DNA from: an uncultured Gemmatimonadota bacterium | GTDB lineage: Bacteria > Gemmatimonadota > Gemmatimonadetes > Gemmatimonadales > Gemmatimonadaceae | Direction: 5' to 3' | Length of the DNA stretch: 7,948 bases | NCBI GenBank assembly: GCA_946479895.1 | Contig: CAMLHT010000182.1 | Span: forward strand, 1 to 7,948 | Part shown: piece by piece, positions 1 to 6,793 of the stretch | Layout: each line of letters opens with the position of its first letter | Position numbering within the stretch: the first letter of the stretch is position 1 | Position numbers and translations under genes: made by a program | The notes under the pieces: generated by a model | What the model was told of the DNA's origin: nothing | Seen by the model: only the letters and a program-made list of their open reading frames with translations | Database searches by the model: none

Positions 1-1
1 G

Positions 2-373
2 CAGGAGCTCGTGGCGCTCGCCTCGGGAGCCCCGGGCCGACTCTTCGGCCAGGACGCCTGGGAGGCCGCGGCAACCAACGCCCGGATGCTCCTGGACGCG
101 GCCTCCTCCGGCGACGAGGCGAGGATCTTTCGCGCGGCCTTCACCCAGGGCACCTCGAAGGCCCGGGGAAAGTTCAGCGACACGCTCGACGTGCTGACGG
201 TCCTCCTGCACGAGCAGGCGCGTCGCGAGGCCGGACTCAGCGACCGGGCCGCCCGGGGCGCCGCGGCGGCGATCGACGCCGTGGAGCGCGCCAAGGAGTA
301 CGCCGAAGGCAACGGAAACCCCGAGCTGATCACCGCAACCCTGCTCCGCGAGCTCTCGCCCCTCCTGTCATGA
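2..373 (+). CDS. holB: DNA polymerase III delta'-type subunit, C-terminal part (5' truncated)
   Basis: The reading frame is open from the left edge to the TGA at 371-373, so only about the last 123 residues of the protein are present. Near the start the text [12 protein letters not shown] resembles the 'L..L..GSPGRAL' motif that follows the AAA+ module in clamp-loader delta' (HolB) and DnaX-type proteins. The rest is an Ala/Arg/Glu-rich helical segment ending in [17 protein letters not shown], like the C-terminal collar domain of delta', where a closing 'N....ll..ll' helix is typical. The role would be loading the sliding clamp onto primed DNA. The ATP-binding half lies outside the window, so the call rests on the collar region alone; another clamp-loader ATPase (gamma/tau) is the main alternative. 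Its stop overlaps the moaC start by ATGA, so both are probably on one mRNA. Confidence 0.68.
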   Translation, partial: QELVALASGAPGRLFGQDAWEAAATNARMLLDAASSGDEARIFRAAFTQGTSKARGKFSDTLDVLTVLLHEQARREAGLSDRAARGAAAAIDAVERAKEYAEGNGNPELITATLLRELSPLLS

Positions 374-867
374 GCAAACTCTCCCACGTCGACGAGCAGG
401 GCCGGGCCCGGATGGTGGACGTCACGGCGAAGGAAGAAACCCACCGGGTGGCGAAGGCAGCCGGGACCATCCGGATGAAGGCGGCCACGCTGGACGCCAT
501 CCGGGGCAACCAGGTCGCCAAGGGGGACGTGCTCGGGGTCGCCCGGCTGGCCGGGGTCATGGCCGCCAAGCGGACCGCCGAGCTGATCCCGCTCTGCCAT
601 CCCCTCCCGCTTCACGACGTCGACGTCCAGCTGGCCATCGACCCGAGCCTCCCAGGGGTCCGGGTCGAGGCCACCAGCCAGACCGTGGCGCGGACCGGCG
701 TCGAGATGGAGGCGCTGACCGCGGTGAGCGTGACCCTCCTCACGATCTACGACATGGCGAAGGCGATGGATCGCGAAATGGTAATCGGGGATATCGTCTT
801 GCTTGCAAAAACAGGTGGAAAGACCGGACCGTATTCAAGGCTTGATGGCACAAGCCCTGCCCCTTAG
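370..867 (+). CDS. moaC: Cyclic pyranopterin monophosphate synthase MoaC
   Basis: This enzyme converts the 3',8-cyclo-GTP product of MoaA into cyclic pyranopterin monophosphate, an early step of molybdenum cofactor synthesis in the cytoplasm. The 165-residue length is close to the family norm (about 160). Family signatures are plain: [15 protein letters not shown] at the N terminus, LCHPLPL at 75-81, [12 protein letters not shown] at 109-120, DMAKAMD at 128-134 and AKTGGKTG at 146-153. K51, H77, D128, K131 and K147 fall at the same positions as the active-site residues of the E. coli enzyme, so it should be active. The ATG at 370 overlaps the stop of the preceding clamp-loader gene and has no Shine-Dalgarno sequence of its own, which suggests translational coupling. 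No other moa or moe gene is visible. The last part of the gene (about 775-845) is more AT-rich than the rest and could hold a promoter for the next gene. Confidence 0.96.
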   Translation: MSKLSHVDEQGRARMVDVTAKEETHRVAKAAGTIRMKAATLDAIRGNQVAKGDVLGVARLAGVMAAKRTAELIPLCHPLPLHDVDVQLAIDPSLPGVRVEATSQTVARTGVEMEALTAVSVTLLTIYDMAKAMDREMVIGDIVLLAKTGGKTGPYSRLDGTSPAP

Positions 868-923
868 GGTACGAAAGCAGCGGTAGTGGTCGCTGTCCTT
901 AACCTGTTGCCTTGGAAGGGGTT

Positions 924-1649
924 ATGCGTAACCTGCGTGGCACGTATGTCCACCGGGGTGACGTCATTCGACGCACTCGCCGGGTAAAGCAAACGCTCCT
1001 TGTCCTTGGATTCTGTGTGGCGACCGGCGTCATTGCCGCGAGCCGGGAGCCGGCCACCGTGAACGCGGAGCCGGCGCCGACGACCGACAAGGGATCGTTC
1101 TTCATCACCCCGGGCGAGGCCCGGAAGCTCCAGAATGAGTTGGCGAACGCCCGGGGAGAGCTGGATATGGTGAAGGCCCAGTACGAGCGGGCCAACGGCA
1201 TCATCAGCTACTCCAACCGGTACAACATCAGCGCCGGCCTGTCGACGTCGATCTTCGACGCCGCCCTGGCCGAGGGCATCGACCCGGAGCTGGCTTTCCG
1301 CCTGGTCCGGCTCGAGAGCGAGTTCAACCCCCGGGCAAAGAGCCCGGTCGGCGCCATCGGGCTGACCCAGCTCATGCCTTCGACGGCCCGTCTCTACAGG
1401 AAGGGCGTCACGGTCGACGACCTGTACGACCGCGACACCAATCTCCGCATCGGGTTCAAATACCTGCGGAACCTGATGAAGCTCTACAAGGGGAACGTCG
1501 AGCTGGCCCTCGTGGCCTATAACCGTGGCGAGGGGGCGGTCGACGATGCCCGCCGCCAGGGGATCGATCCCCGGAACGGCTACGAGAAGGCCGTGATGGG
1601 GAACTACAAGGGAACGGGAATCATCCAGCAGGGCGTGGCGCGGAAGTAG
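924..1649 (+). CDS. Membrane-anchored SLT-family lytic transglycosylase
   Basis: This predicted peptidoglycan lytic transglycosylase would cleave the MurNAc-GlcNAc bond with 1,6-anhydro ring formation. The 241-residue protein has a basic N-terminal region (about 1-23), one hydrophobic segment (TLLVLGFCVATGVIAAS, 24-40) that is a signal anchor or signal peptide, a short charged helical stretch with coiled-coil character (about 64-92), then an SLT domain from about 105. Family-1 motifs are present: RLESEFNP with the expected catalytic Glu131, GAIGLTQLMPSTA (143-155) and VAYNRGEGAV (197-206). The ATG at 924 is preferred because GGAAGG (914-919) lies just upstream; an in-frame TTG at 912 has no ribosome-binding site. 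There is no LysM or other wall-binding domain, unlike the opposing MltD-like enzyme. The gap from moaC is 56 bases. The gene ends just before a strong hairpin terminator. Confidence 0.9.
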   Translation: MRNLRGTYVHRGDVIRRTRRVKQTLLVLGFCVATGVIAASREPATVNAEPAPTTDKGSFFITPGEARKLQNELANARGELDMVKAQYERANGIISYSNRYNISAGLSTSIFDAALAEGIDPELAFRLVRLESEFNPRAKSPVGAIGLTQLMPSTARLYRKGVTVDDLYDRDTNLRIGFKYLRNLMKLYKGNVELALVAYNRGEGAVDDARRQGIDPRNGYEKAVMGNYKGTGIIQQGVARK

Positions 1650-1666
1650 GCGCTCTCCCGGGAAGC

Positions 1667-1706
1667 AAAAGAGAAAGGACCTGCGCGAGCAGGTCCTTTC
1701 TCTTTT
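1667..1706. terminator. Bidirectional intrinsic terminator
   Basis: Two perfectly complementary 18-base arms (AAAAGAGAAAGGACCTGC at 1667-1684 and its reverse complement at 1689-1706) enclose the tetraloop GCGA, which fits the stable GNRA class. The hairpin has an A run on the left and a T run on the right, so both strands give a GC-rich stem followed by U residues. It lies 17 bases after the stop of the rightward transglycosylase gene and 3 bases beyond the stop of the leftward MltD-like gene. It can therefore terminate both converging transcripts. Confidence 0.94.
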
Positions 1707-1709
1707 CGC

Positions 1710-3227
1710 CTAACGCGCGACGGACTTCTTCGCCTTCGGCTTCGACTTCCCGGCGGCGGGCTTCTTGGCCGGCGCCCTGGCCTTCGACCCCGCGACCAGG
1801 ATCTCCTGACCGGGGAAGATCAGGCTCTTCTTCAGGCCGTTGATCCGCATCAGGGTCGCCGTCGTCGTCCGGTACTTCTTCGCGATCGTGCTCAGGTTCT
1901 CGCCCTTGCGGACGACGTGAGTGCCGGTCGTGCCCGAGCTGCCGTAGCGCTCGATCGACGGGTCCGGGACCGACGTGGCGGCGTAGACGGCGTCGGCGGT
2001 CGGGACGTAGACCGTCTGGCCGGCGAGATACTTCCCGCTCTTCGCCCGCTTGAGCCCCTTGTTGAACTCGGGGATCCGGCGCGACTGCACCTTCGTCATC
2101 GCCGCGAGCTTCTCGGCGGTCTCGCCGCCCTTCGTGCGAACGACCTTCGCTCCGCGGCGGAGCGAATCAGGAATCCCGGCGAACGCGCTGTCGAAGCGGG
2201 TCGCCGTCCCGACAGGAATGCGAAGCGTCGCGCTGTCGCGAGGCGGCGTCATTCCACGGAGAATCTGGGGGTTGAGCTCCTTCAGGTCCTTCACCGTCGC
2301 GCCGGCGGCGCGGGCCACCGCGGCCAGGGAGGTGAGGGCCGGGACTTTCACGGAATCGTACTCGAACGCCGGACGCGGCTCGATGGACATGCCGTACTTG
2401 CCCGGCTCCTTGGCGATGAGGGCGGCGGCGATGATCTGCGGGACGTACTCCCGCGTCTCATTCCGGAGGTAATCCTTGTCGGCCAGGGCGAAGAACAGGT
2501 CGTCCCCGGCGGTTCCATCGAGGTCGTCCGCGTAGCGCGACAGCCCCTTGGCGATGCGCCCGGGACCACCGTTGTAGGCCGCCGCGGCGAGATAGATCGA
2601 GCCGAACTGCTCGCTCAGTCCACCGAGGAACTGGACGGCGGCGCGGGTTGCGCGAACTGGATCGCGGCGCTCGTCCACCCACCAGTCCACCCGCAGGTTC
2701 ATTCCCCGCGCGGTCGAGGACATGAACTGCCACATGCCGACCGCGGCGGCGCGGGAGTACGCGTTGGGATCGAAGCCGCTCTCGACGAGGGCCAGATAGT
2801 ACATGTCCTCGGGGATCCCGCCGGCGCGCATCGCGCTCCGGATCATCGCCTCGTAGCGGGTTCCCTCGCTCAGCCGCTCTTCTATATATGACTTCGACGG
2901 GCCGGTGAACCGGTTCAGGTAGTACGCGACCCGGCTGGTCGTCTCGTACGATTTGACGTCGATGTCCCAGGTCGGGGCCGGCTTGGCCGGTATGGCGACC
3001 GCCGAGACGTCGGCCGGCGCCGGTGCCGGCGCTTCCATCGCCCGGGGGGCCATCGCCTCGACGCGCGGATAACCCTGCTGGGTGATGCCCTCCTCGGCCG
3101 GGCGATTCACGTTGCCGGCGGCCTCCGAGGTCACCGCGACGGGCACGGCGGTCATCATCGGCGGGGCCTGCACGCGACCGCAGGCAGTCGCGGCGATCAC
3201 CGCGGCGGCAAGAACGACCTGGCGCAT
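1710..3227 (-). CDS. mltD: MltD-like lytic transglycosylase lipoprotein with LysM domain
   Basis: This is a 505-residue membrane-bound murein lytic transglycosylase. A short signal peptide ends in AATAC|G, a usable lipobox with Cys16 as the lipidated residue, followed by a Pro/Ala-rich linker to about residue 85. The SLT domain spans roughly 100-270: LALVESGFDP with the expected catalytic Glu149, AVGMWQFMSSTA (162-173), VDERRDPVRATRAA (184-197), AAAYNGGPGRI (215-225) and NETREYVPQIIAA (256-268), all typical of the MltD branch. A clear LysM peptidoglycan-binding repeat covers about 435-478 (HVVRKGENLSTIAKKY). Two weaker LysM-like stretches lie at about 290-338 and 361-409. A Lys/Ala-rich basic tail ends the protein. 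GAGGAG, read on the minus strand at 3234-3239, precedes the ATG and overlaps the end of the upstream gene, so the two are co-transcribed. A three-LysM architecture is likely but only the last repeat is certain. Confidence 0.92.
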   Translation of the reverse strand: MRQVVLAAAVIAATACGRVQAPPMMTAVPVAVTSEAAGNVNRPAEEGITQQGYPRVEAMAPRAMEAPAPAPADVSAVAIPAKPAPTWDIDVKSYETTSRVAYYLNRFTGPSKSYIEERLSEGTRYEAMIRSAMRAGGIPEDMYYLALVESGFDPNAYSRAAAVGMWQFMSSTARGMNLRVDWWVDERRDPVRATRAAVQFLGGLSEQFGSIYLAAAAYNGGPGRIAKGLSRYADDLDGTAGDDLFFALADKDYLRNETREYVPQIIAAALIAKEPGKYGMSIEPRPAFEYDSVKVPALTSLAAVARAAGATVKDLKELNPQILRGMTPPRDSATLRIPVGTATRFDSAFAGIPDSLRRGAKVVRTKGGETAEKLAAMTKVQSRRIPEFNKGLKRAKSGKYLAGQTVYVPTADAVYAATSVPDPSIERYGSSGTTGTHVVRKGENLSTIAKKYRTTTATLMRINGLKKSLIFPGQEILVAGSKARAPAKKPAAGKSKPKAKKSVAR

Positions 3228-3230
3228 CGG

Positions 3231-3707
3231 CTACTCCTCGGCCCGCAGTGCCGAAATGCCGAGCACGCGATTGGTTGCGTTGAGCACGGCGATGGCCGCG
3301 CCACGGCAGACATCTTCCTTGGCGAGATAGACGCCCACCAGCGGGAAGGACTGGCCGTCCTGGTGGTGGGTGATCGAGACGATGGCGAGGTTCGAGTCGA
3401 ACGCCCGGATGTGCTTCACGGCCATGAGCTCGAAGCCGATCGGCCCGGCAAAGGCGATCAGGGCCTGGAGGCAGGCCTCGGCGCTGATGCGGAGGTCACC
3501 CAGCGGACTCGACGGTCCCACCGCGCGGCCGACGTGCTTCTCGTTATCGAGCTCGAGAGTGACCTCGGCGGTCGTCTGGCCGGCCTTCGTGCGGGTAACC
3601 TCGAACCGACTGAATCGAACGCGAAGCTCGCGGGAGACGCGCGGGGAAGTCGGCTTTGTGTCCTGAAGCTGCATCGTCAACGGAGCACTTGATTCACGAT
3701 AGGCCAT
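3231..3707 (-). CDS. Conserved hypothetical protein upstream of mltD-like gene
   Basis: I do not recognise the family. The 158-residue reading (start ATG at 3707) is a soluble, mixed alpha/beta protein with no signal peptide or membrane segment. Two similar beta-rich halves are visible: RVRFSRFEVTRTKAGQTTAEVTLEL (about 29-53, split here only by a helical region) and LAIVSITHHQDGQSFPLVGVYL (107-128). Each is followed by an Ala-rich helix (ISAEACLQALIAF, 74-86; CRGAAIAVLNATNRVL, 134-149). The pattern 'VGRAVGPSS...A...AL' recalls the regulatory domain of LeuA-type enzymes, but this is a loose resemblance. An in-frame ATG at 3674 is an alternative start. The frame stays open to 3953, but that extension would run through the promoter region and into rpiB and looks non-coding. 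Only 3 bases separate its stop from the mltD-like start, so it is the first gene of that operon. Confidence 0.72.
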   Translation of the reverse strand: MAYRESSAPLTMQLQDTKPTSPRVSRELRVRFSRFEVTRTKAGQTTAEVTLELDNEKHVGRAVGPSSPLGDLRISAEACLQALIAFAGPIGFELMAVKHIRAFDSNLAIVSITHHQDGQSFPLVGVYLAKEDVCRGAAIAVLNATNRVLGISALRAEE

Positions 3708-3757
3708 TGCCCGATCACCGGGACAGGGTCGAGGAGGCTTCGTCGCCCCGCAAGCGT

Positions 3758-3788
3758 TATCTAAACGAACAGAAGATGGCGGGCGCAA
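3758..3788 (-). promoter_or_regulatory. Possible promoter for the leftward hypothetical-mltD operon
   Basis: On the minus strand TTGCGC (3788-3783) and the AT-rich element TTTAGATA (3765-3758) have about the spacing of a -35/-10 pair (17 bases to TTTAGA, 19 to TAGATA). Transcription would begin near 3750 and leave a leader of about 40 bases before the ATG at 3707. The match to consensus is only partial. It supports the shorter start for the hypothetical gene. Confidence 0.3.
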
Positions 3789-3858
3789 CGAAAAGCTGGT
3801 GTAACGGCGGTCACCCGGAATTGGCATCTTTCGCACGGACCCGCAACCCCGAGGAGCC

Positions 3859-4311
3859 ATGAAGATCGCCCTGGGAACCGACCACGGAGGCTTCGCGCTC
3901 CGGGAGACGATAATCGGCGTCATCGAACACGAGGGGTACGAGGTCATCGACAAGGGAGCCGCGACCCTCGACCCCGACGACGACTACCCGGTCTACTCCA
4001 TCGCGGTGGCGCGAGCCGTCCAGTCGGGCGAGGCCGATCGTGGCATTCTCGTCTGCGGGAGTGGGGTCGGCGCCGGGATCGCGGCAAACAAGGTCGCTGG
4101 TGTGCGTGCCGCCCTGTGTCACGACACCTTTTCGGCGCGTCAGGGAGTGGAGGACGACGACATGAACGTGCTCTGCCTCGGGGCGCGCGTCGTCGGTCCA
4201 TCCCTGGCCGCGGAGCTCGTGATCGCGTTTCTTCGCGCCTCGTTCTCCAATGCCGACCGGCATCGCCGCCGGCTCGCGATGGTGCGGAAGCTCGACGAGG
4301 GACGCGGCTGA
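3859..4311 (+). CDS. rpiB: RpiB/LacAB-family sugar-phosphate isomerase
   Basis: This 150-residue protein is of the RpiB type, which interconverts ribose 5-phosphate and ribulose 5-phosphate in the pentose phosphate pathway. Signatures are KIALGTDHGGFALR (2-15), DYPVYS (42-47), the phosphate-loop-like CGSGVGAGIAANK (66-78) with Cys66 at the catalytic base position of E. coli RpiB, and DDMNVLCLGARVVG (100-113). At the position aligned with the E. coli ring-opening His98 the sequence reads Asp99 (QGVEDDDMNVL), so the substrate or mechanism may differ; ribose-phosphate specificity is not proven. The Shine-Dalgarno GAGGAG (3851-3856) lies two bases before the ATG. The gene stands alone, divergent from the hypothetical-mltD operon and convergent with the flavin monooxygenase gene 11 bases beyond its stop. 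Confidence 0.9.
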   Translation: MKIALGTDHGGFALRETIIGVIEHEGYEVIDKGAATLDPDDDYPVYSIAVARAVQSGEADRGILVCGSGVGAGIAANKVAGVRAALCHDTFSARQGVEDDDMNVLCLGARVVGPSLAAELVIAFLRASFSNADRHRRRLAMVRKLDEGRG

Positions 4312-4322
4312 GCGCGAGCGAT

Positions 4323-5360
4323 TCAGCGGGAACCGAGCGCCTTGCGGACGGCGGGAGCGACCACCGTCCCGAACAGCTCGATGGATTTCATCACCTTGTC
4401 GTGCGGCATCGCGCCGACGGTGAATTGCGCCAGGAATCGGTCGTGACGAAAGAGCTCGTGCTCGTAAAGGATCTTCTCGATGACCTCCTGCGGATCGCCC
4501 ACGAGCAGCGCGCCCTGCTTCGACCGCATCATCTCGAACTGCTGTCGCGTGGTCGGCGGCCAGCCCCGCTCGGCGCCGATCCTCGACATGACCTGCGCGT
4601 ACGAGGGAAAGAACGCGTCGGCGGCTTCCTTCGACGATTTGGCGATGAACGCGTGCGAGTTGATGGCCACCGCGAGCGACGACGGGTCGCGCCCCGCCCG
4701 GCGGGCAGATTCGCGATAGAGGTCGACCATCGGGACGAAGCGGTCGGGCGTGCCGCCGATGATCGCGATGGTGAGCGGCAGTCCGAGGGTGGCCGCGCGA
4801 ACGACTGACTGCGGCGTTCCGCCGACGGCGATCCAGACCGGCAGCGGATTCTGGACCGGCCGCGGATACACGGGGAGGTCATCGATGGGCGGACGATGCA
4901 CGCCATGCCACGTGACGCGCTCGGAATCGCGGAGCTTCAGCAGAAGCTCGAGGTGCTCCGAGAACAGTTCATTGTAGTCGTCGAGGCTGTAGCCGAAGAG
5001 CGGAAACGACTCGATGAACGATCCGCGGCCGGCCATGATCTCGGCGCGGCCGTTCGAGAGCAGGTCGAGGGTCGCGAAATCCTGGAAGACCCGGACGGGA
5101 TCGTCGGAGCTGAGAACCGTGACCGCGCTCGTCAGGCGGATGCGTTTCGTGCGCGTCGCGATCGCGGCGAGGATCACCGCGGGGGCCGAAGCGACGTATT
5201 CGACGCGGTGGTGCTCACCGACGCCGAAGACGTCGAGGCCGACCTCGTCGGCCAGCACTGCCTCCTCGATGAGATTCGCCAGGCGCTGCCGGGCGCCGAC
5301 GGATCTGCCCGAGACCGGATCCGGCGTGTCCTCGACGAACGTGGTGAGACCGAATTCCAT
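4323..5360 (-). CDS. LLM-class flavin-dependent monooxygenase
   Basis: This 345-residue protein belongs to the luciferase-like (LLM) flavin-dependent oxidoreductases, TIM-barrel enzymes using FMNH2 or F420. The N-terminal half carries the conserved barrel text: [15 protein letters not shown] (37-51), [19 protein letters not shown] (58-76), [19 protein letters not shown] (78-96) and [18 protein letters not shown] (98-115). [22 protein letters not shown] (169-190) is the usual second-half phosphate-binding region. The combination of [10 protein letters not shown] with [14 protein letters not shown] matches my memory of the Atu2307/SP_0267-type subgroup, whose substrate is unknown. The length is normal and the gene looks intact. 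The ATG at 5360 lies beside the barrel's first strand, with a weak GGCGG ahead. It is 38 bases downstream of the transporter gene on the same strand and might be read from it, though no functional link is evident. Confidence 0.92.
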   Translation of the reverse strand: MEFGLTTFVEDTPDPVSGRSVGARQRLANLIEEAVLADEVGLDVFGVGEHHRVEYVASAPAVILAAIATRTKRIRLTSAVTVLSSDDPVRVFQDFATLDLLSNGRAEIMAGRGSFIESFPLFGYSLDDYNELFSEHLELLLKLRDSERVTWHGVHRPPIDDLPVYPRPVQNPLPVWIAVGGTPQSVVRAATLGLPLTIAIIGGTPDRFVPMVDLYRESARRAGRDPSSLAVAINSHAFIAKSSKEAADAFFPSYAQVMSRIGAERGWPPTTRQQFEMMRSKQGALLVGDPQEVIEKILYEHELFRHDRFLAQFTVGAMPHDKVMKSIELFGTVVAPAVRKALGSR

Positions 5361-5398
5361 CCGCCGAAGCTAGCGTCTTCGCCAAGCGTCCCTGCCGG

Positions 5399-6103
5399 CT
5401 AGACCGTCGTGTTGAACGCCTTGCCGATGAGGGCGGTGATCACCATCGCCATCGCGCCCCAGAAGAACACGCGCCATGCTCCGCGCAGGGCCGAGGCGCC
5501 ACCGGCGCGGGCGGCGATGGCGCCGAGCATGGCGAGGAAGACGAGCGACGTGACCGCGACGAGAATGATGAGTGATGACGCGGGAGAAACGGCCGCAACG
5601 ATCAGCGGCAGTGCCGCTCCCACGGCAAAGGTGGCGGCGGACGCCAGCGCCGCCTGCACGGGACGCGCGGCATGCACCTCGGAAATTCCGAGCTCGTCCC
5701 TCGCATGCGCCGCCAGAGCGTCATGGGCGGTGAGCTGGCGCGCCACCTGTAAGGCGAGCGCGGAATCGAGGCCGCGCTTCACGTAGATCCCCTGGAGCTC
5801 GGCCAGCTCGGCATCGGGCTGTCCGGCCAGCTCGGCGCGCTCGCGGGCGAGATCGGCGTTCTCGGTGTCGGCCTGCGAGCTCACCGAGACGTACTCGCCG
5901 GCGGCCATGGACATCGCGCCCGCCGCCAGGCCGGCAATGCCGGCCACCAGGATGCCGCCGCGGGTTGCCTCCGCCGCGGCGACGCCGACGATGAGGCTCG
6001 CCGTCGAGACGATGCCGTCGTTGGCGCCGAGGACCGCGGCGCGCAGCCAGCCGATGCGGTCACTCCGGTGACGCTCCTTGTGGACGCTGTCCGGCAGTCT
6101 CAT
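5399..6103 (-). CDS. VIT1/CCC1-family transmembrane metal (Fe/Mn) transporter
   Basis: This 234-residue integral membrane protein is of the vacuolar iron transporter family, which exports Fe(II)/Mn(II) from the cytoplasm. The opening WLRAAVLGANDGIVSTASLIVGVAAA (19-44) is diagnostic, with Asp29 in the ion path. The second membrane segment contains AGAMSMAAGEYVSVSSQ (61-77). Then comes a cytoplasmic, Glu-rich helical region (about 78-145; Glu81, Glu88, Glu91, Glu99, Glu102, Glu137, Glu142) corresponding to the metal-binding domain of VIT1. Three further hydrophobic segments (about 150-172, 176-198, 210-228) complete the five-helix fold. The ATG at 6103 overlaps the stop of the LuxR-type gene as ATGA and has little Shine-Dalgarno sequence, so translation is probably coupled. 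The frame extends further upstream, but only as the shadow of the LuxR-type gene. Metal specificity cannot be read from the sequence. Confidence 0.93.
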   Translation of the reverse strand: MRLPDSVHKERHRSDRIGWLRAAVLGANDGIVSTASLIVGVAAAEATRGGILVAGIAGLAAGAMSMAAGEYVSVSSQADTENADLARERAELAGQPDAELAELQGIYVKRGLDSALALQVARQLTAHDALAAHARDELGISEVHAARPVQAALASAATFAVGAALPLIVAAVSPASSLIILVAVTSLVFLAMLGAIAARAGGASALRGAWRVFFWGAMAMVITALIGKAFNTTV

Positions 6104-6672
6104 GGCGGTGTCGGCGAAGGCGAGGTCGAATGCGACGGAAGGAGGAGGCCCCCGAGGAAGAACGCCGCGAGCTCGGCGCGGCCCTGAAGGCCGGACTTCT
6201 GATAGACGACCACCGAGTGCTGGCGGACGGTTCGCTCGCTCCGCCCGGTGTCGAAGGCGATCTGCTTGTGGCTTCGGCCCTGGAGCAGCATCAGGGCGAC
6301 CTCGCGCTCCGCCGGCGTGAGTCCCCACGCCGTGAAGCGGTCGTCGATCGCGCGACCCAGCCCGGCGAGATGAGACTCGGCGCTCGCGCGCCATTCGTCA
6401 CGCTCGGCGGATCGCGTCGCGAGCGCTTCGCGCGCCTCGACGAGCGTGCGATGCGACCCCGCCCATCCGCGCCAGAGCGCGACCATGACGCCGACGGCGG
6501 CGAGGATCAGGCTGAGCTCGAAGAGCACGTGCGCCGAGAGCCAGCGATCCGGGGCATCGAGGATGAGGTCTACCGCCCCGCCGGTGATGGTCGCGACGAG
6601 CACGAGGGCGAGCAGGACGCGGAGATTCCGCGCTTCGTCGCTCTCGACCAGCGCATCCGGCATCCGTCGCAT
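6100..6672 (-). CDS. LuxR-type HTH regulator with two membrane segments
   Basis: The 190-residue protein (start ATG 6672) has two hydrophobic helices at about 18-36 and 47-66, joined by a short loop. A charged, probably coiled-coil stretch follows (about 72-112), then a C-terminal LuxR/GerE helix-turn-helix: LTPAEREVALMLLQGRSHKQIA (118-139) and RSERTVRQHSVVVYQKSGLQGRAELAAF (144-171). A Ser/Pro tail ends the protein. There is no receiver or autoinducer domain, so sensing would be by the membrane part or by a partner. The start at 6672 is chosen because GAGGGA on the minus strand (about 6681-6686) is well placed. ATGs at 6702 and 6663 are alternatives, and the frame is open to 6795 but would then overlap the divergent gene. 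Its stop is coupled by ATGA to the VIT-type transporter, its most likely target or signal source. Confidence 0.85.
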   Translation of the reverse strand: MRRMPDALVESDEARNLRVLLALVLVATITGGAVDLILDAPDRWLSAHVLFELSLILAAVGVMVALWRGWAGSHRTLVEAREALATRSAERDEWRASAESHLAGLGRAIDDRFTAWGLTPAEREVALMLLQGRSHKQIAFDTGRSERTVRQHSVVVYQKSGLQGRAELAAFFLGGLLLPSHSTSPSPTPP

Positions 6673-6704
6673 CGGGTTTTCCCTCACGTACGGACGATAC
6701 ATGC

Positions 6705-6714
6705 GGCATATGCC
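6705..6714. promoter_or_regulatory. Palindrome in the shared divergent control region
   Basis: GGCATATGCC is a perfect 10-base palindrome about a quarter of the way into the 121-bp gap (6673-6793) between the LuxR-type and DUF2231 genes. It is a candidate half-site or operator for the neighbouring regulator. A second inverted repeat in the same gap, ATGAGG (6760-6765) and CCTCAT (6777-6782), is separated by 11 bases. No convincing -35/-10 pair was found on either strand, so promoter positions are unknown. Such short palindromes also occur by chance. Confidence 0.25.
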
Positions 6715-6793
6715 CGGGGACCAGCGACAAACGTCTGATACCGCGTCGGGCGAATCGCCATGAGGATGGGATCGAACCTCATCCGGAGCCGAC

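Noticed and set aside
842..870. Possible promoter TTGATG-N17-TAGGGT at the end of moaC for the SLT gene
   Set aside because: The spacing is right but the -10 match is poor; the preceding AT-rich stretch is suggestive only.
1917..2891. Long open frame on the + strand opposite the MltD-like gene
   Set aside because: Arg/Gly/Asp-rich composition typical of the antisense frame of a GC-rich gene; the minus strand has clear SLT and LysM motifs.
3708..3953. N-terminal extension of the hypothetical gene up to an ATG at 3953
   Set aside because: It would run through the likely promoter and overlap the start of rpiB on the other strand; its residues are Pro/Ser/Arg-rich without domain character, and the shorter start fits better.
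4307..4327. Inverted repeat GCTGA/TCAGC spanning both stop codons of rpiB and the flavin monooxygenase gene
   Set aside because: Only five base pairs and no T run on either strand, so not a supportable terminator; the symmetry partly follows from two facing stop codons.
5368..5382. Small hairpin CGAAG/CTTCG-like between the transporter and flavin monooxygenase genes
   Set aside because: Five base pairs without a U tract; too weak to call as a terminator.
6104..6394. N-terminal extension of the VIT-type transporter to 6394
   Set aside because: This stretch is the alternative frame of the LuxR-type HTH coding region, and VIT family proteins start close to the first membrane helix.
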